DNA of 64,000 nt, from positions 682,001-746,000 of the forward strand of contig NGZR01000008.1 in assembly GCA_002197995.1 (NCBI GenBank), read 5' to 3'. Both the position numbers and the translations under genes were made by a program. The DNA is from Gaeumannomyces sp. JS-464. Lineage: Eukaryota; Ascomycota; Sordariomycetes; Magnaporthales; Magnaporthaceae. Below the pieces are notes generated by a model. It was not told where the DNA came from and ran no database searches. It saw only the letters and a program-made list of their open reading frames with translations. This document shows, one piece after another, positions 20,571 through 32,864 of this stretch. Every line of letters begins with the position of its first letter. Within the stretch, counting starts at the first letter, position 1.

Positions 20571-23500
20571 CAGGAGTAAGTGAGAGAGAGAGAGAGAGAG
20601 TATATTTAACGTCAGCTAATCGGGATCTACCAGTCCCTGCCTCCCAAGGGGCATATGACGTGCTAGCGCTACCTAAGCTTAACACTAGGCTATATGCTGC
20701 TATTAAGGCGGCTAACAAATTAAACCCGAAGGCACACGGGGGTCGGGCCGCATTCCGGCGCTCCTTGTTAGCGAGCGGGCAATCGGCAATAGGGCGTAAA
20801 AATACGCCGGGGCGTTGTAAAGCGCTGCGGGTGGTAGTAATGCTGTTGGCCGGCGGGTATGCCGGAAAAGGGGTAAAGCCGGGTTTGGGCGGGGGAGGGG
20901 GTTTTCGGGACCTCCCTTGGGCCCGGCCTAAAGTGCGGGGGATTAACGAGCTTACTGTTAATCCTAATAGTACAAAGGAAAAGGTTAAGTATAGGCTTTT
21001 TGGGCCCTGTTGTTATCGTCCGGCGATAGTGTAGTAGTTAGTGGCTTTAACGAACGAAGCAAAAAGGGAGGGCTTTTGGAAAAGCCGTTTCCAATATCCG
21101 GGCCTATCGAAGGCCGGGGAGGGTCCGCTATAGGCCATTTGTTTTTTGCCGCCCTCGCTAGCCTGCAAAATACAGGGTGGGAAGGGGACTTATTTCGCCC
21201 GCAACGGCACGGGATGTCGTTTTCGTGTTGGAACTTTCGGTAGTACCAGTCGAAATCCCCGTGGCCGGTGCGTGCGGCTATTAGCCGTTGTAGTACCTTC
21301 CGGTGCAGCTGCAACGCTTCGGGCGTGTGTTATGGTACCGGCGGGAGGCTTATAGCCTTATACCGATCCGGAAAGTTGTTTTTAAACCATGCGTTTCGGG
21401 CGTCCCGGGCTGTTTTCCGGGCTAAAGCCTTTACTCGGCCACCGTTGGTTTAAAATGTTAAGGTATTGGCAAAGCCGATTTTAATTTTGTTTCGGCATTT
21501 GCCTTTTCGTTTCCGGGGATTCCCATATGGCCCGGGGACTAGCGTACGTATACTTGGTGTTTATTTATAAGGTAATGGATTTTTTTAAAAGCCCTTTGTA
21601 AACTGTTAAAGGCCGTGCTTAAACAGCCGTTAGCCGCCGAGGTGTTATTAAAGCACAGTGGAAATGCAGTTGCGGAAGCTAAACGGCTTTACGGAAGGCC
21701 CATTCGGGCCCCCTCCGCTTCGCCGTCGAATACTTCCGCCAAATGCGTTAACCGGCCGTGCCCGGAAAGTTTGCGTTAGCCGGCTTGGTATATTACCCAG
21801 CCGTATCCAACTGCCCCGTCCTTTGCTTTAAACCCGTCGCTATATATTATAACGTCGGTAGGTGGAAAAGTGCGAAGCTACGCCATAAAAGCTTTTGCGG
21901 CTGCGGGCTTTTCTTATATGGCCACCGTAAGCCCCGTATATTTAACGGGAGGTAAGCCGGGCGGGTGCAAGCCGGAAAAAGTCCGGCCGTCTTTTGCAAA
22001 AAGGTCGTAAGCTTGCCGGGTAAGCCTGCCCTAAGCTTTCGGGCGTTAAAGGCCGGCTTAGCCGCTGCGGCTAAAAGGTGATTTTCCGAACCGTATTTAT
22101 ACGGGCCGCGAAACGAAGGCGGGCTTATTCCAAAAGCGCTTAAACGCTTGGGATGCCGGATTCGTAATGCAAAGCGTTTATCGGTGCGGTTTTCCAAGCC
22201 GGAACCATTGCCCGGAGGGACGCGGTTAAAGCTTTATCCACCCGTTCGATTAAATGGCCTTAGCGGATATATTGCTGTTATGCTGGTTTATACGGGTGTG
22301 GTTTGGTTTTGCCTTTATACCATACCTCGGCCTCGTATAAAGCCGTGGGATTATAACCGTCGTAACGGCTTTATAAACCGAATGTGCCGGTATCCCCCTT
22401 ATCGAGTTCGTAAGCCTCCGGATGGTTGGCAACGCTTTGGGCTTTTGCAGCCCTATTGTTAACGTGGGCTTTAAAATTAAGCCTTTGGTCGAAAAAACCC
22501 CTAACCACCGTAAAGCTCTTATAGCTTGTTGGATGGTAAGGCTTTCCGTTAACCGCTAGGGTTATAGGTTTTTCCGCTTGAAAAAATGCATAAGTTCGCA
22601 TTTTCCCGGGTCGAAAGCCACTTTGTTAACCTTCCCCAACGTAGGATTTCCGTTACCGTAGCCCCTGCTTTACGAAAGCACTCCTCCGGAGTGCTACCCG
22701 TTACGCAAATGCTTATATCGTCCGCGTATTCGTACCTAACCGCTTTTGCTTTAGGTAGGATTTCGGCCATATAAAGCATAAACAGGACCGTAACTGCCGG
22801 TAACCCTTGGGGTAGCCCGCAGTCCGGGGAAAAAGGGGGTGCCGTAGCGTCCTCCAAACGCACTTTAACCACCCTGTTTCCTGCAAAAGATAATACCCAT
22901 CGTATTAACGTTAAATCCCACCTTAGTTTAAAAGCCTCCGAAGGAGCTTCCGGCGGAGTACGGCGTCGAAGCCCCTTGTACATTTATAGTAACGAAGGCG
23001 GCCGTTTTATGCTTTTGGAAGGCCCGTTTCACCTTGTGGGCCACGCATGCCGTTAAATCGATGGCGGCCTTTTTCAGGGTAGCCCCGGCGTGTTGCGAGC
23101 TATAAGCCCGTATTGTAATGCGAGGGACGCCATCCGCGAAGCCACCAACCGCTCCAGCCTTTTCCTTAAGCACGGGAGCAAAGCTATCGGGCGGTAGGAT
23201 TTTGGGTCCGTTATATCCGTTTTGTTCGGCTTTTTTAACATAACCACCTTCGCTGTGCGGAAAGGGCCAGGGTGGTGCCCGGCCCTAAGGCAGGCTTCGA
23301 AAAAAGCCTTAACGTATTCCCCTATTGCCGGCCATGCCGTTATAAGCAGCTTAACCGTTAAAAAGTCGACCCGGGGCCGTGTTTGCCGTGCCAACAGTGC
23401 ACTTTCGGCATTCCTTTAGGGGGACGTGGGGGTCCCACGGGAATTGTGCGGTCCTTTAGGTAGCCTTTTGCTGTAACGGGTCCTTTTATAGGTCGTTTTC

Positions 23501-24289
23501 CGCCGTAAACCTACGGAGGATTTTACGGCCTAATGCTTCCGCTTTATCTCTTGGGGCTATTTTAACCCTCCCCGTCGATATTTAACGGGGGAAGCCGTAT
23601 AACGGGTGCAAGTTTATGCCACTTTACAGCACGGTACAGCGCTTTCGGGAAATCCACTTCCTTTAGCACGCTGGCCTAATACTGTCTTTTGGCCGCCCGG
23701 ACCGTTGCTTTTAAAAAGCGGGCTTCGGCCGTAAAAGGCCCGCCGTTTGCCATAGCTTTTGCAAGGTCCCGTTGGGCGTTGGCGCACTTTTCGTTCCACT
23801 AAGGTTAGCCTTTTCTTTTAGCTTTAAACCCCCGGCCGAAAGCCATTAACGCATCTTTTAGCAAGTTTATTAAAGCCTCGGCCGCTTTATCCAAGTAATC
23901 CGCCGTGCATGGATTTGTAAATGGCGGCAAGCTGCCGGCCCCCGTTGCTACCGCGTTTGCGAAAAACGGTAGTTTATCGTTTGGTAGCGTGATACGCCGG
24001 CAGTTCGGAACGGAGTTATTGCGGTTAGGAACTTCGATCCGTATCGAGCGGTGGTCCGAATCGGTTGCTAGCAAAGGGTCGATTTCCGCTGTTGCCAAAA
24101 GGGCGTTAAAAAAGGTAAAATCCAAAACGCCCCCATCGTTATGCGTAGGTTGGCCTGGGTCGGTAAGTAGGAGGAGGTTATAAGTATTAGCCCATTGGGC
24201 TATATCCTGGCCTTTATTCCTATTACCTTTAACCGGATCCTACGCCGGGAACCCTGCGTTAAAATCCCCAGCTATAATGCATTTTGCGG
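20571..24289 (-). mobile_element. Tad1-type LINE copy 1, RIP-mutated
   Basis: Minus-strand remains in order: endonuclease GDFNAGFPA (near 24260) and TDSDHRSI (near 24060); reverse transcriptase with KSYRPIALLPCL (near 23200), GLPQGLPAVTVLF and the catalytic YADDISI (near 22730); and a C-terminal GHGDFDWYYRKF with CRCGRNKSPSHPVFC, the cysteine motif of this LINE clade. Many stops and a high AT share in degenerate positions point to RIP. The 3' end on the minus strand is a CT/GA dinucleotide tract (about 20578-20600) instead of poly(A). The 5' end is cut off where LINE copy 2 begins. Confidence 0.9.
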
Positions 24290-24576
24290 CAGGAGTAAGT
24301 GAGTAAGTAAAAGAGAAAGAAAGTATATTTAACGTTAGTAAGTCGGGATTTACCAATCCCTGCCTCCCAAGGGGCATATAACGTGCTAGCGCTACCTAAG
24401 CTAAACATTAGGCTACATGTTTGCTATTAAAACGGCTAGCAAATTAAACCCGTAAGCATACGGAAATCGGGCCGCATTTCGGCGCTCCTCGTTAGTAAGC
24501 AGGCAATCGGCGGTAAGGCGTATGTATATACGCCAGGGCGTTGTAAAGCGCTGCGGGTGGTAGTAATGCGTTCGGC
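24290..24576 (-). mobile_element. LINE copy 2, 3' end (left part)
   Basis: This resembles 20571-20850 over its length (GGGATTTACCAATCCCTGCC, ACGTGCTAGCGCTACCTAAG). It is inserted in the endonuclease region of LINE copy 1 and is itself split by the Ty3/gypsy element; its continuation is at 32113. Confidence 0.85.
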
Positions 24577-25023
24577 TGTTACAATTAGGGGTTTGCTCCT
24601 AAAGTAGGGCACCTCGGGGGTGGGGAGGACAGTTTCGCTGGTGCTAATAACAGGGATCACGTAACTTAAAAGGACGATTTAATTGCTTACCCTAGGGGAT
24701 GCTTGGGAGCTAACTTAAGTTAACTAATGCCGAAGCCTTAGTTAAAGCTATTTAAAACAGTAGGAAATCCATCCTTTATATACACGCTGCCTTTTACCTT
24801 ATGCTGGGTTAAATTTGTAGCTTTATTACAAATCCACAAATCCTTTTTGGATTTATTACTTTATTACAAATCCACAAATCCCTTTTTGAATTTGTTGCTT
24901 TGTTACAAATCCACAAATCCCTTTTAGTTCACGTGACTCCACGTGACCGGGGCGGGGCGGAGGCACCATTTTAAAGCCCCCTTTTGCCTTGCTATCCTAA
25001 GGGCTTGCATACTGGTCGTAATA
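24577..25023 (-). repeat. 3' LTR of the gypsy element
   Basis: 447 bp. It contains three copies of a 39-bp unit built on TTACAAATCCACAAATCC, against five in the other LTR. It ends GTAATA where the partner ends GTAACA, a RIP-type CA-to-TA change. Confidence 0.93.
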
Positions 25024-25690
25024 TTAGGTTTCCCCTTTTAAGCCAAATCCTTTTAGCCACGTTTTATCGCCCCGCCTTTTGTTAGTGGTAAGTACTTTCT
25101 TTCCTTACCATTTCCTTTCCCTTTTTTATTTAACAAAATGTTTAGCCGGGTACGAAAACGTCCTTTCGCGAAAAAAACCGTTAATCGCAAGGAGCTTTTA
25201 GCGGCTGTTTTTTTTAACTGCTACGAAATGCCTTCCTATTCGTACTATTACGAGGTTTTAAAGCGTAAAAAGTGTAAAGCTTTTCCTTAAAACTCGTTTC
25301 GGTGCGTGGAGTGTTTTCGGATTAATCGTTCGGGGTGCGACGTTTTAAAGCCTTTTCCTTTCGAGCTTCGGAATATCGTCGTTTAACATTCCAAATTAAA
25401 GCTAAGTTGGAAAAGGCGGAGGAAAAAGTCCTCCGTTTTCGGAAGTAAAAACGAATGTGGTTGGAAAAGATAATGCGCGCGGTGCGTTGCGGTATTAACT
25501 CGGTGGAAGAATTAAAGCGTGTCGAGCGGGAAGAGGCCGACCAGGCGGCTTGCTAGGCTGCCTCGCACTTCGAGCCCTTTGTGGCTCCTTCCGTTCCTTC
25601 CGATTGGCAGGTGCCCGGGGTTAATCCTAACCTGGACCTGCTTGCCCTTTTTAACTAGGGTGAGTTGTGATTCCCTTTAACAACTTTTTG

Positions 25691-25760
25691 GGTTTTGTGG
25701 CGCATTAGGCGTGGCTTTGGTCTTTTTGCCGAGGTTTCGGGTTCGAATCCCGGCACGACC
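25691..25760 (+). other. tRNA-like sequence inside the gypsy element
   Basis: Box A-like TGGCGCATTAGG and a perfect box B GGTTCGAATCC are present. The acceptor strands GGTTTTG and CACGACC pair at six of seven positions, and the T-stem TCGGG/CCCGG pairs fully. The anticodon arm can pair (TTTGG/CCGAG) but leaves an eight-base loop, so no anticodon is assigned. It lies about 670 bp inside the 3' LTR. It could be a captured tRNA gene or a SINE relic. Confidence 0.4.
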
Positions 25761-25887
25761 GTAAAGGTTAACGAGTTTTCGGGCTTGCCCCGGAGCTTGT
25801 CGAACTTCCACTTTTTTCTTTTTTTTTTGCTAACCGTTCGGTGCAAACTTTTTTGCCTTATTTGGTTTTAATAAACACACCTTTCTT

Positions 25888-25961
25888 TTAACCCAGTGGT
25901 ATAGTGGTAACATTTCCTACCTTTTAACCGGAGGTTTTAGGTTCGATTTTTAGTTAAGCTA
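25888..25961 (+). other. Second tRNA-like sequence inside the gypsy element
   Basis: TGGTATAGTGG (box A-like) is followed at tRNA-like spacing by GGTTCGATTTT (box B with CC changed to TT), and the T-arm closes with G-U pairs. The loop region reads CTTTTAA. Acceptor pairing is poor. It is likely a mutated relic. Confidence 0.3.
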
Positions 25962-28900
25962 GGGTTTTTTTTGCTACGACCGTTTATACGTCGGGGTACG
26001 GCCGGCGTATGTATAAACGGTTGCGGTAAGCGGCCTGCCTTTTTGCTTTTGCTAACCTTCGTTTAAAAGTTTTTGCCGATATTTTTATAAAACCTCCTAA
26101 TAATTTTTAAAGTTAATTCCTTTTTCCTACGTGTTTTTTTCGTGGCCATACCTTTTCCACTTAACCAAATACTTTTTAAGCCTGTATTTTAGCTTATAGT
26201 TTAAAATTTTTTCGATTTCGTATTTTTGTTTTAGGTTAATTTCCATTAACTTATTGCTTTTAAAGCCTGGTAACGCTAGTTCAAATAGGGAAATATAAAA
26301 AACCGGGTAGGATTTTATAGTTAGTGGTAATTAAAATTTGTAATTTACGTTCGAAACCTTTTTTAATATTTTAAACAGTCCCAGTTTTTTGTGGTTTAAT
26401 TTGTCGCTCGGTCGTTTCGTTTTAATATTTCGTTAAAAAAAATAAACGCTATCCCCTTTTTTAAAGGTTAATTCCTCGATTTTTTTTTTGTTTATTTAAG
26501 TAGCTATGCGGTGCCGTAGCTTTTTTAGCTTTATTTGGAAGTGTTTATACAATTTAATAAGTTTCGTTATTTATATTTCCGCTATTAGGGTATGTTTTCC
26601 TACTTTGGGTTCCTTATACGCTATAAGCGTAAACTTATAGTTCGTATAAAACGGTGTGGTTTTTATGCTTTTATAAATTAAATTGTTATAAGCGAATTAA
26701 GCTATAAGGAGTAATTATACCCAATTGTTTTATTTATAATTAACGTAATAACGTAAATACTGCTTTATGGTTTGGTTTGTTCGTTTCGTTTGTTTATTTG
26801 TTTAAAAGTGGTAGGTTATAAATAAGGAGTGCTTTGCTTTTAGCTTGTTCGTAAGCCTTTTTTAAAATTTCCTTGTAAATAGCTTGTTTTTATTCGTAAT
26901 TAAACGGTTTGGCGTGCCGTATTCCGCTATTACATGCCTAATAAAAACGTACGTTAGCTTTGTAACGTCGTTACTTTTTTTATATGGTAAAAATAAAGCG
27001 TATTTAGTAAACCTATCCATTATTACCAATATATTATCGTATTTTACTTTAATTAACGGTTTTTTGGATTGGAAAAGTTTAATAACAAAGTTTATGGTAA
27101 CTTTTTGCTATATTCCATCCGGTGCTAACAAAGGTTGCAATAACCCGTACGGTTTATGCTTGTTGGCTTTGTTTTTAATATAACTTTCGCAATCCTTTAT
27201 TGCGTTTTATACTTCGGCTTGGGTTCCTACAAACCCGTGGTGTTATTATAACCGTTTCCACGTTTTTTTTACACTTTAATAGCTATGTGCCAATTGGCCG
27301 TAAATTTGTTAAATTTTTTTTAGGGTTTAAACTTTTCCCTATTAAACCGTTTTAACGAAAATCCTTTATGCCGGGATTAAAAATTCGTTTGGTTTTTTTG
27401 CTAGGATTACTTGTGTTTTTTTAGGTATTGCAATTTAATAGTCCGGTTATCGGCTTAAAGCGTCCGCCCGGCCGTTTTCCGACCCTTTCCGGTATTCGAT
27501 CCGGACGTTATAGTTTTGCAAAAACTCGTTTTAACGGATTTGCCGTTTATTTAGGTTTTTACTTATAGTAAAATGCGTTAAGTTTTTATGGTTTATATAT
27601 ATTACAACCTAATGCTTTGCTTTATAAAAGTATGGTCGCCATTTTTTAAATGCTCGGATTATCGTTAAAAGTTCTTTATCGTAAATTTGGTAGTTTAATT
27701 TAAATTTATTTAATTTTTGCGAAAAAAACGCGTAAAAGTGCAACCGTTTTTAATCGTTTCGTTATCCGAATTAACCGCCGATCGCGTAATTCGACGCGTC
27801 GGTTTCGACTTTAAAGGGTTTTTTTGGGTTCGGGAATGCTAACATTGGTTTTTTTAACACGGCGTTCCGTAATTACTTAAAAGCTTTTTATTTTCGCCCT
27901 TTTTAATAAAATTGGTGGTTATTTTTAATAAAATTCGTAAATAGTATGGCGATTTTGCTATATTTACGGATAAACCGCTTATAAAAGTTTAAAAATCCTA
28001 GGAACTTTTATATTTCCGTAACGTTTTTAAATATAAGCCATTTTTTAACTTTTTCGAACTTTTTAGGGTTTATATAAACCTGTCCAAATGTGATTACGAA
28101 TTTTAAAAAAGCGATTTTTTACGAGTGCCATTCGCACTTTTCTGGTTTAACGAGGAGCTTTGCGTTTAACAGCTTTTAAAATATTTTATATACGTGCTTA
28201 CTATGCTTTTTTATCGTTTTCGAAAAAATTAGGATATCGTTTAAATACGCGAGGACGAAAACGTTAAAGTATTCGCGCAATATATGGTTAATTATCTTTT
28301 AAAACGTGGTTAGTGCGTTAGTAAGCCCGAAAATTATTATTAAAGATTTGTAGCATCCAAGCTTGGTTTTAAAAGCCGTAAGTTACTTTTGGCCTTTTTT
28401 AATCCGTATTAAACTGTAAGTTTTCCGTAAGTTTAAAGCCGTAAAATATTGGGCTTTGCCGAGCTTATCGCGTAATTCGTCGATAAAAAGTATAAAATAC
28501 CGATTTTTAATAATAATAGTTTCGTTTAGCGGTCGGTAATTAATGCATATTCGCTCCGTCCCGTTTTTTTTTTTCCATAAGATTTTATATCCTATTGGAA
28601 AATCGGAAGGTTTAATGTGTCCCTTTCGTAAGTTTTCTTTTAGTTATTTTTTTTAACACCTTTTACTGCCAAGGGTTAAACTGGTATAGCTTTTAGTATT
28701 TAAATTACGTGTTTGGCTTAAGTTTAATTTTAAAATCGAACGGTTTATATTCGGAAAGCACCGTTTTTAGGTTTTTCCTAAACAATTTCTCGTATTTGTG
28801 GTATTTTTCCGAAATATTCGCGAGCCGTTTTTTAATATTAGTTAGGTTATTTTGGTTGCTTTCCGCTTTGGATAATCGCGTATTCGTTAATGCTAAATGC

Positions 28901-31585
28901 AAAAGTGGATTGCTAAATCCTACCACCGTTATAACTTCCTTTCGTTATTTCCTATGCTTACGGTTTAGGGTTTGTAGCTGGTAAACCTTTTTAGTTATTC
29001 GTAATTTCCTTTATTAAATTTAACCGGTGGTTTAATTTATTCGTGGGTTATTTTTCCTAAGCTAAGGAATCCCGAAAATGACGTTTCCTTTTTTATACCC
29101 AATTCGTTTAATATAACAGTAACGTTTTTCCTATTTCGGGTGCGTAATGTTATTGGTTATGTTTTTTAATCGATTTATCCTTTATTATAAGCGATAGGTA
29201 TTTTTCGACCGTTTTTAGTTAATACGGTTAATGTTTCCGTTTTATAGGAATTTTACACCGTTTAACCGTTTATAACGATATATAATCGCCTTATATTTCG
29301 CAATCGATTATTACTTTAACCTTTTTCCTTTAATAGTTTATTTAAAATGTTAATAGGTTGTACGGTCGATTCGATTTTGCCATCGCGAGGGTTTTTGTTA
29401 GTTTTTCCTTTTTTCCATTCCGTGCCTTCCGTTTAAATGGTTTTTTTAGTTTTTTAATAGGGGGAACGAGTACCGTACGTTCGTCCTTTTATTCGGGTTA
29501 AACGGTACGTACGTTTGCGCGATCCCCTAATGCTAAGCTTTCGCCTTTTATACTATGTGCTTTTTGCATTCCACAGTTTCGCATTTTCCTTAATCGAGCA
29601 TTTTAGTAACGCATAGCATCGGGTACCGTTCGTTAGGTTTAAAAATTGCGGTAAACCTGCCGATCCGGGCTAATTTCCACCGTGGCAATTGGAATGCCAA
29701 ACGGGGCTTAATTTTAAGCTTATTTCCTAACCTTCGCGGAAAGAAATCGTATTTAAGTTTGGGTTATAAGTGGAATTTGCATTTTTATAGATGCATTTTG
29801 CTTAAAAAAGGTATAAATGTTCGGGGTGTTTCATATCGACGTTAGGGTGGTTTTTAAATTTTAGCGCAGTTTTATTCGGTTCGTTTATATCGTTAAACCG
29901 GTAGTTAGCGTATTTAATTTCCTATTGGTCGTTAAACCACGATAAGGGTTAGCCGTTATTTCCGTCCGCCGGGGTGGCGTAACATAACGGGCTATTTAAG
30001 TGTTTTAAAACCTTAACGTTTTAAAAATACGCCGAAATATTAAAAGGCGTAAAAGCGTGTTGGTTTTTCCAATTCGCCTGTTTTTCGCGGATTATAAGTA
30101 CGAAGGTTTTTCCGTTCGGGCTTTTCGCTCGCTTTTAAAACTCGGCCGTTTCGAAGTTTTAACCACTTCGGTTTATTTTAACGTCGGTATCGAAATCCTC
30201 CGGCTTCCAAAAAAAGTGTGTTTAACTTAAAAGCTTTTTTCGGGCTTTTCTTTCCTCCGCGTTACTTATTAAAATTGCTCCCTTTTAAAGCCCGCAAAAA
30301 GCGGTGTCGTTTTCCTTTTTCGAGTTTTCGGGCCCGGGAACGATTCGTTATTTTCCCTCGCTATCGTATTCGAATTTTATAGCTTTAAGTATGCAAATGC
30401 TTCGTGGTTCCCGAAGATATTATCCGGTAGCCTTTTTATCGGATTGGTATGTGGCATATAGCTTATCGTAATAGCCCGTTTAGTTAAACGCTGCTTTAAA
30501 ACATAACCTTTTTTATGTCGAGCTTTTTTGCGTTCGTTAAAAGTTCGCTATTTGGCGGTTATTATCCCGCTAAAGGCAATTGGCTTTTATATAACCAGTT
30601 TGGCCGCATTTAAAACACTTCCCGTTTTTCGGGTTTTGTTTTTGCTTTTTTTACTGCTTTTATTATTGGTAAACGGCTCCCGCACTAAGGTTTATAAGGT
30701 TTAAGTGCGTTTTATAAGCCGTAATAGGTTATTACTTGGCCTTTTTTGGTTGGTTTTGTTATTTTATGCCACGTTTTTAAAACCATATCCTTTTTTTTTT
30801 ATTATCGTTCGTACAATTTATCGCTAATGCGGACCGCGTCCCGAACATAATCCGTAAAAAACTCCGGGCGATCCTATTTCGCGATTTTATTTTTTATATC
30901 CTCGCGTAATCCGTTATAAAAGTGCAGCATTAGCGTGGCGTTGCTTTAGTTAAGCTTAATGCTAATCCGTTAAAAGTTCGCTGCGTATTTAGTTGTAAGC
31001 CTTCGCTATTTAAAAGTTAACAGGTTTTTTTCGGCGATTCGGGTTTCGTTAATTGTTCCGAACACCTTTCCGACTTTTTTTCCGAAGGTTTTAAAGCTGG
31101 CGAAAATAAGTTTAATGGTTTCCTGGCTATCTTTATATCCCTTAAGGTAATCGCTTTAGGTCGGTTGGAACCATTTTTTTACTTTGCCGTTTAGCTTAGT
31201 AGTAGCGTAGGTAACCTTTTATTTCTCGCTTACGAACTGCTGTTTGTAAAACTTAAAATAGCTTTTGCATTCGGTAAGGAACGTTTTAAGCTTGCCGTTT
31301 TTCCCTTCGTAAAGGTCCGGGGACGGGAACTTGTACGCTTTAATTGCGATAAGTGCTTTAAAGGACGCTAACTTCGCAGTAAGTTGCTTTACTTTATCCT
31401 GGCCTTTGGCGATTTTAACCGTTATAAGTTTAAAAAGGCTGGCCGTATTAACGGCTTCGTCGAGGTTGTACTTAACACCGTTAAGGGTAAAAACCGTGGT
31501 TTTTTCCTCCTTAGGCTTTTTGCTGCTATTTGCTATAGCTGCGCTATCCTCCCTCCGACGAGGTACTAAATAGGATCAATTAAAA

Positions 31586-32112
31586 TGTTATAATTAAGGG
31601 TTTGCTTTTAAGGTAAGGCACCTCGGGGGTGGGGAGGATAGTTTCGCTGGTGCTAATAATAGGGGATTACGTAATTTAAAAGGACGATTTAATTGCTTGC
31701 CTTAGGGGATGCTTGGGAGCTAACTTAGGTTAACTAATGCCGAAGCCTTAGTTAAAGCTATTTAAAATAGTAGGAAATCCATCCTTTATATACACGCTAC
31801 CTTTTGCCTTATGCTGGGTTGGATTTATGGCTTTGTTACAAATCCATAAATCCCTTTTGGATTTGTTGCTTTGTTACAAATCCACAAATCCCTTTTTGGA
31901 TTTGTTGCTTTATTACAAATCCACAAATCCCTTTTTGGATTTGTTGCTTTGTTACAAATCCACAAATCCCTTTTTGGATTTGTTGCTTTGTTACAAATCC
32001 ACAAATCCCTCCTGGTTTACGTGACTTCACGTGACCGGGGCGGGGCGGAGGCACCACTTTAGGGCCCCCCTCCTGCCCTGCTATCCTGGGGGCCTGCATA
32101 CTGGTCGTAACA
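31586..32112 (-). repeat. 5' LTR of the gypsy element
   Basis: 527 bp, with five 39-bp units containing TTACAAATCCACAAATCCC at about 31822-32010. Shared with the other LTR: CACCTCGGGGGTGGGGAGGA, a TATATACACGCT TATA-like site and CACGTGACCGGGGCGGGGCG. The element is transcribed right to left. Confidence 0.93.
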
Positions 32113-32864
32113 TCGGCTAGCGAGTATGCCGGTAAAGGGGTAAGGCCGGGGTTTAGGCTGGAAGGTTTTCGGAACCCCCCAAAGCCCGGCCGAAGGTGCG
32201 GAGGACCAACGAGCCTACTGTTAATCCTGGTAGTACAAAGGAAAAAGGTAAAAGGTGTAGGAGAAAAAGGAAAAGGATATATGCGGGCTTTTTAGGCCTT
32301 GTTACTATCGTTTAGCGATAGTGTAATAATTGGTAGCTTCGACGAACGAAGCAAAAAAGAGGGGCTTTTGGAGCAGCCGTTTCCAATATCCAGGCCTGTT
32401 AAAAGCCGGGGAAAGGTCCGCTATAGGCCATTTGTTTTTTGCCGTTTTAGCTAGCCTGCAAAATACAGGGTGGGAAGGGGACTTATTTCGCTTACAGCGG
32501 CACGGGTTATCGTCCTCGTGTTCGAATTTTCAGTGGTACTAGTTGAAATCCCCGTGGCCAATGCGTGCGGCTATTAGCCTTTGTAATACGAAGCGGTATA
32601 GTTGCAAAGCTTCGGGCGTATACTGCGGGGCCGGCGGGAGGCTTATAGCCTTATACCGTACTGGAAAGTTGTTTTCGAACCACGTGTTGCGGGCGTCCCG
32701 GGCCGTTTTCCGGGCTTTGGTACGTGCGGAAGTGTATGGCGTAATAGGTTTGTCGAAGTCGAGTCGGACATTTTTTCGATCTGGTGCGCGTATGTATCGA
32801 AAGAAAAGAGCTTTATTTAATGTTATAGGGTGGCCCGAAGGAAGTCGCTTAGGGGCCCAGGAAA
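32113..32864 (-). mobile_element. LINE copy 2, right part
   Basis: It continues the copy split by the gypsy element. GHGDFN near 32545 and coding on the minus strand (TARDARNTWFENNFPVRYKA) match the C-terminal region of LINE copy 1. It ends at 32864, where the MULE at 32865 begins, so its 5' part is lost. Confidence 0.85.

Larger units (their letters stand above)
24577..32112 (-). mobile_element. Complete Ty3/gypsy retrotransposon, heavily RIP-mutated
   Basis: LTRs at 24577-25023 and 31586-32112 both begin TGTTA and end GTAATA/GTAACA. The flanking pentamer TCGGC (24572-24576 and 32113-32117) is a perfect target duplication, so both boundaries are firm. The element reads on the minus strand: a Gag zinc knuckle CFKCGQTGYIKANC (near 30580, His replaced by Tyr), reverse transcriptase KPFDFKIKLKPN (near 28720) and YLNDILIFSKT (near 28235, Asp replaced by Asn), integrase core pieces with INFV and LITNKNK (near 27090 and 26900) where Asp is expected, and AEYGTPNR. 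All these changes are C-to-T or G-to-A type. It is inserted within LINE copy 2. No coding frame survives. Confidence 0.95.

Noticed and set aside
30500..31585. Independent gene in the plus-strand frames near 31.4 kb
   Set aside because: They are antisense of the mutated Gag region of the gypsy element.
31822..32010. CRISPR-like regular array
   Set aside because: Units are contiguous without spacers and sit in an LTR of a eukaryotic element.
31804..32099. Repetitive reading frames (NPQIPFWICCFV type, and GFVTKQQIQK on the other strand)
   Set aside because: They arise from the 39-bp units inside the LTR, not from a gene.
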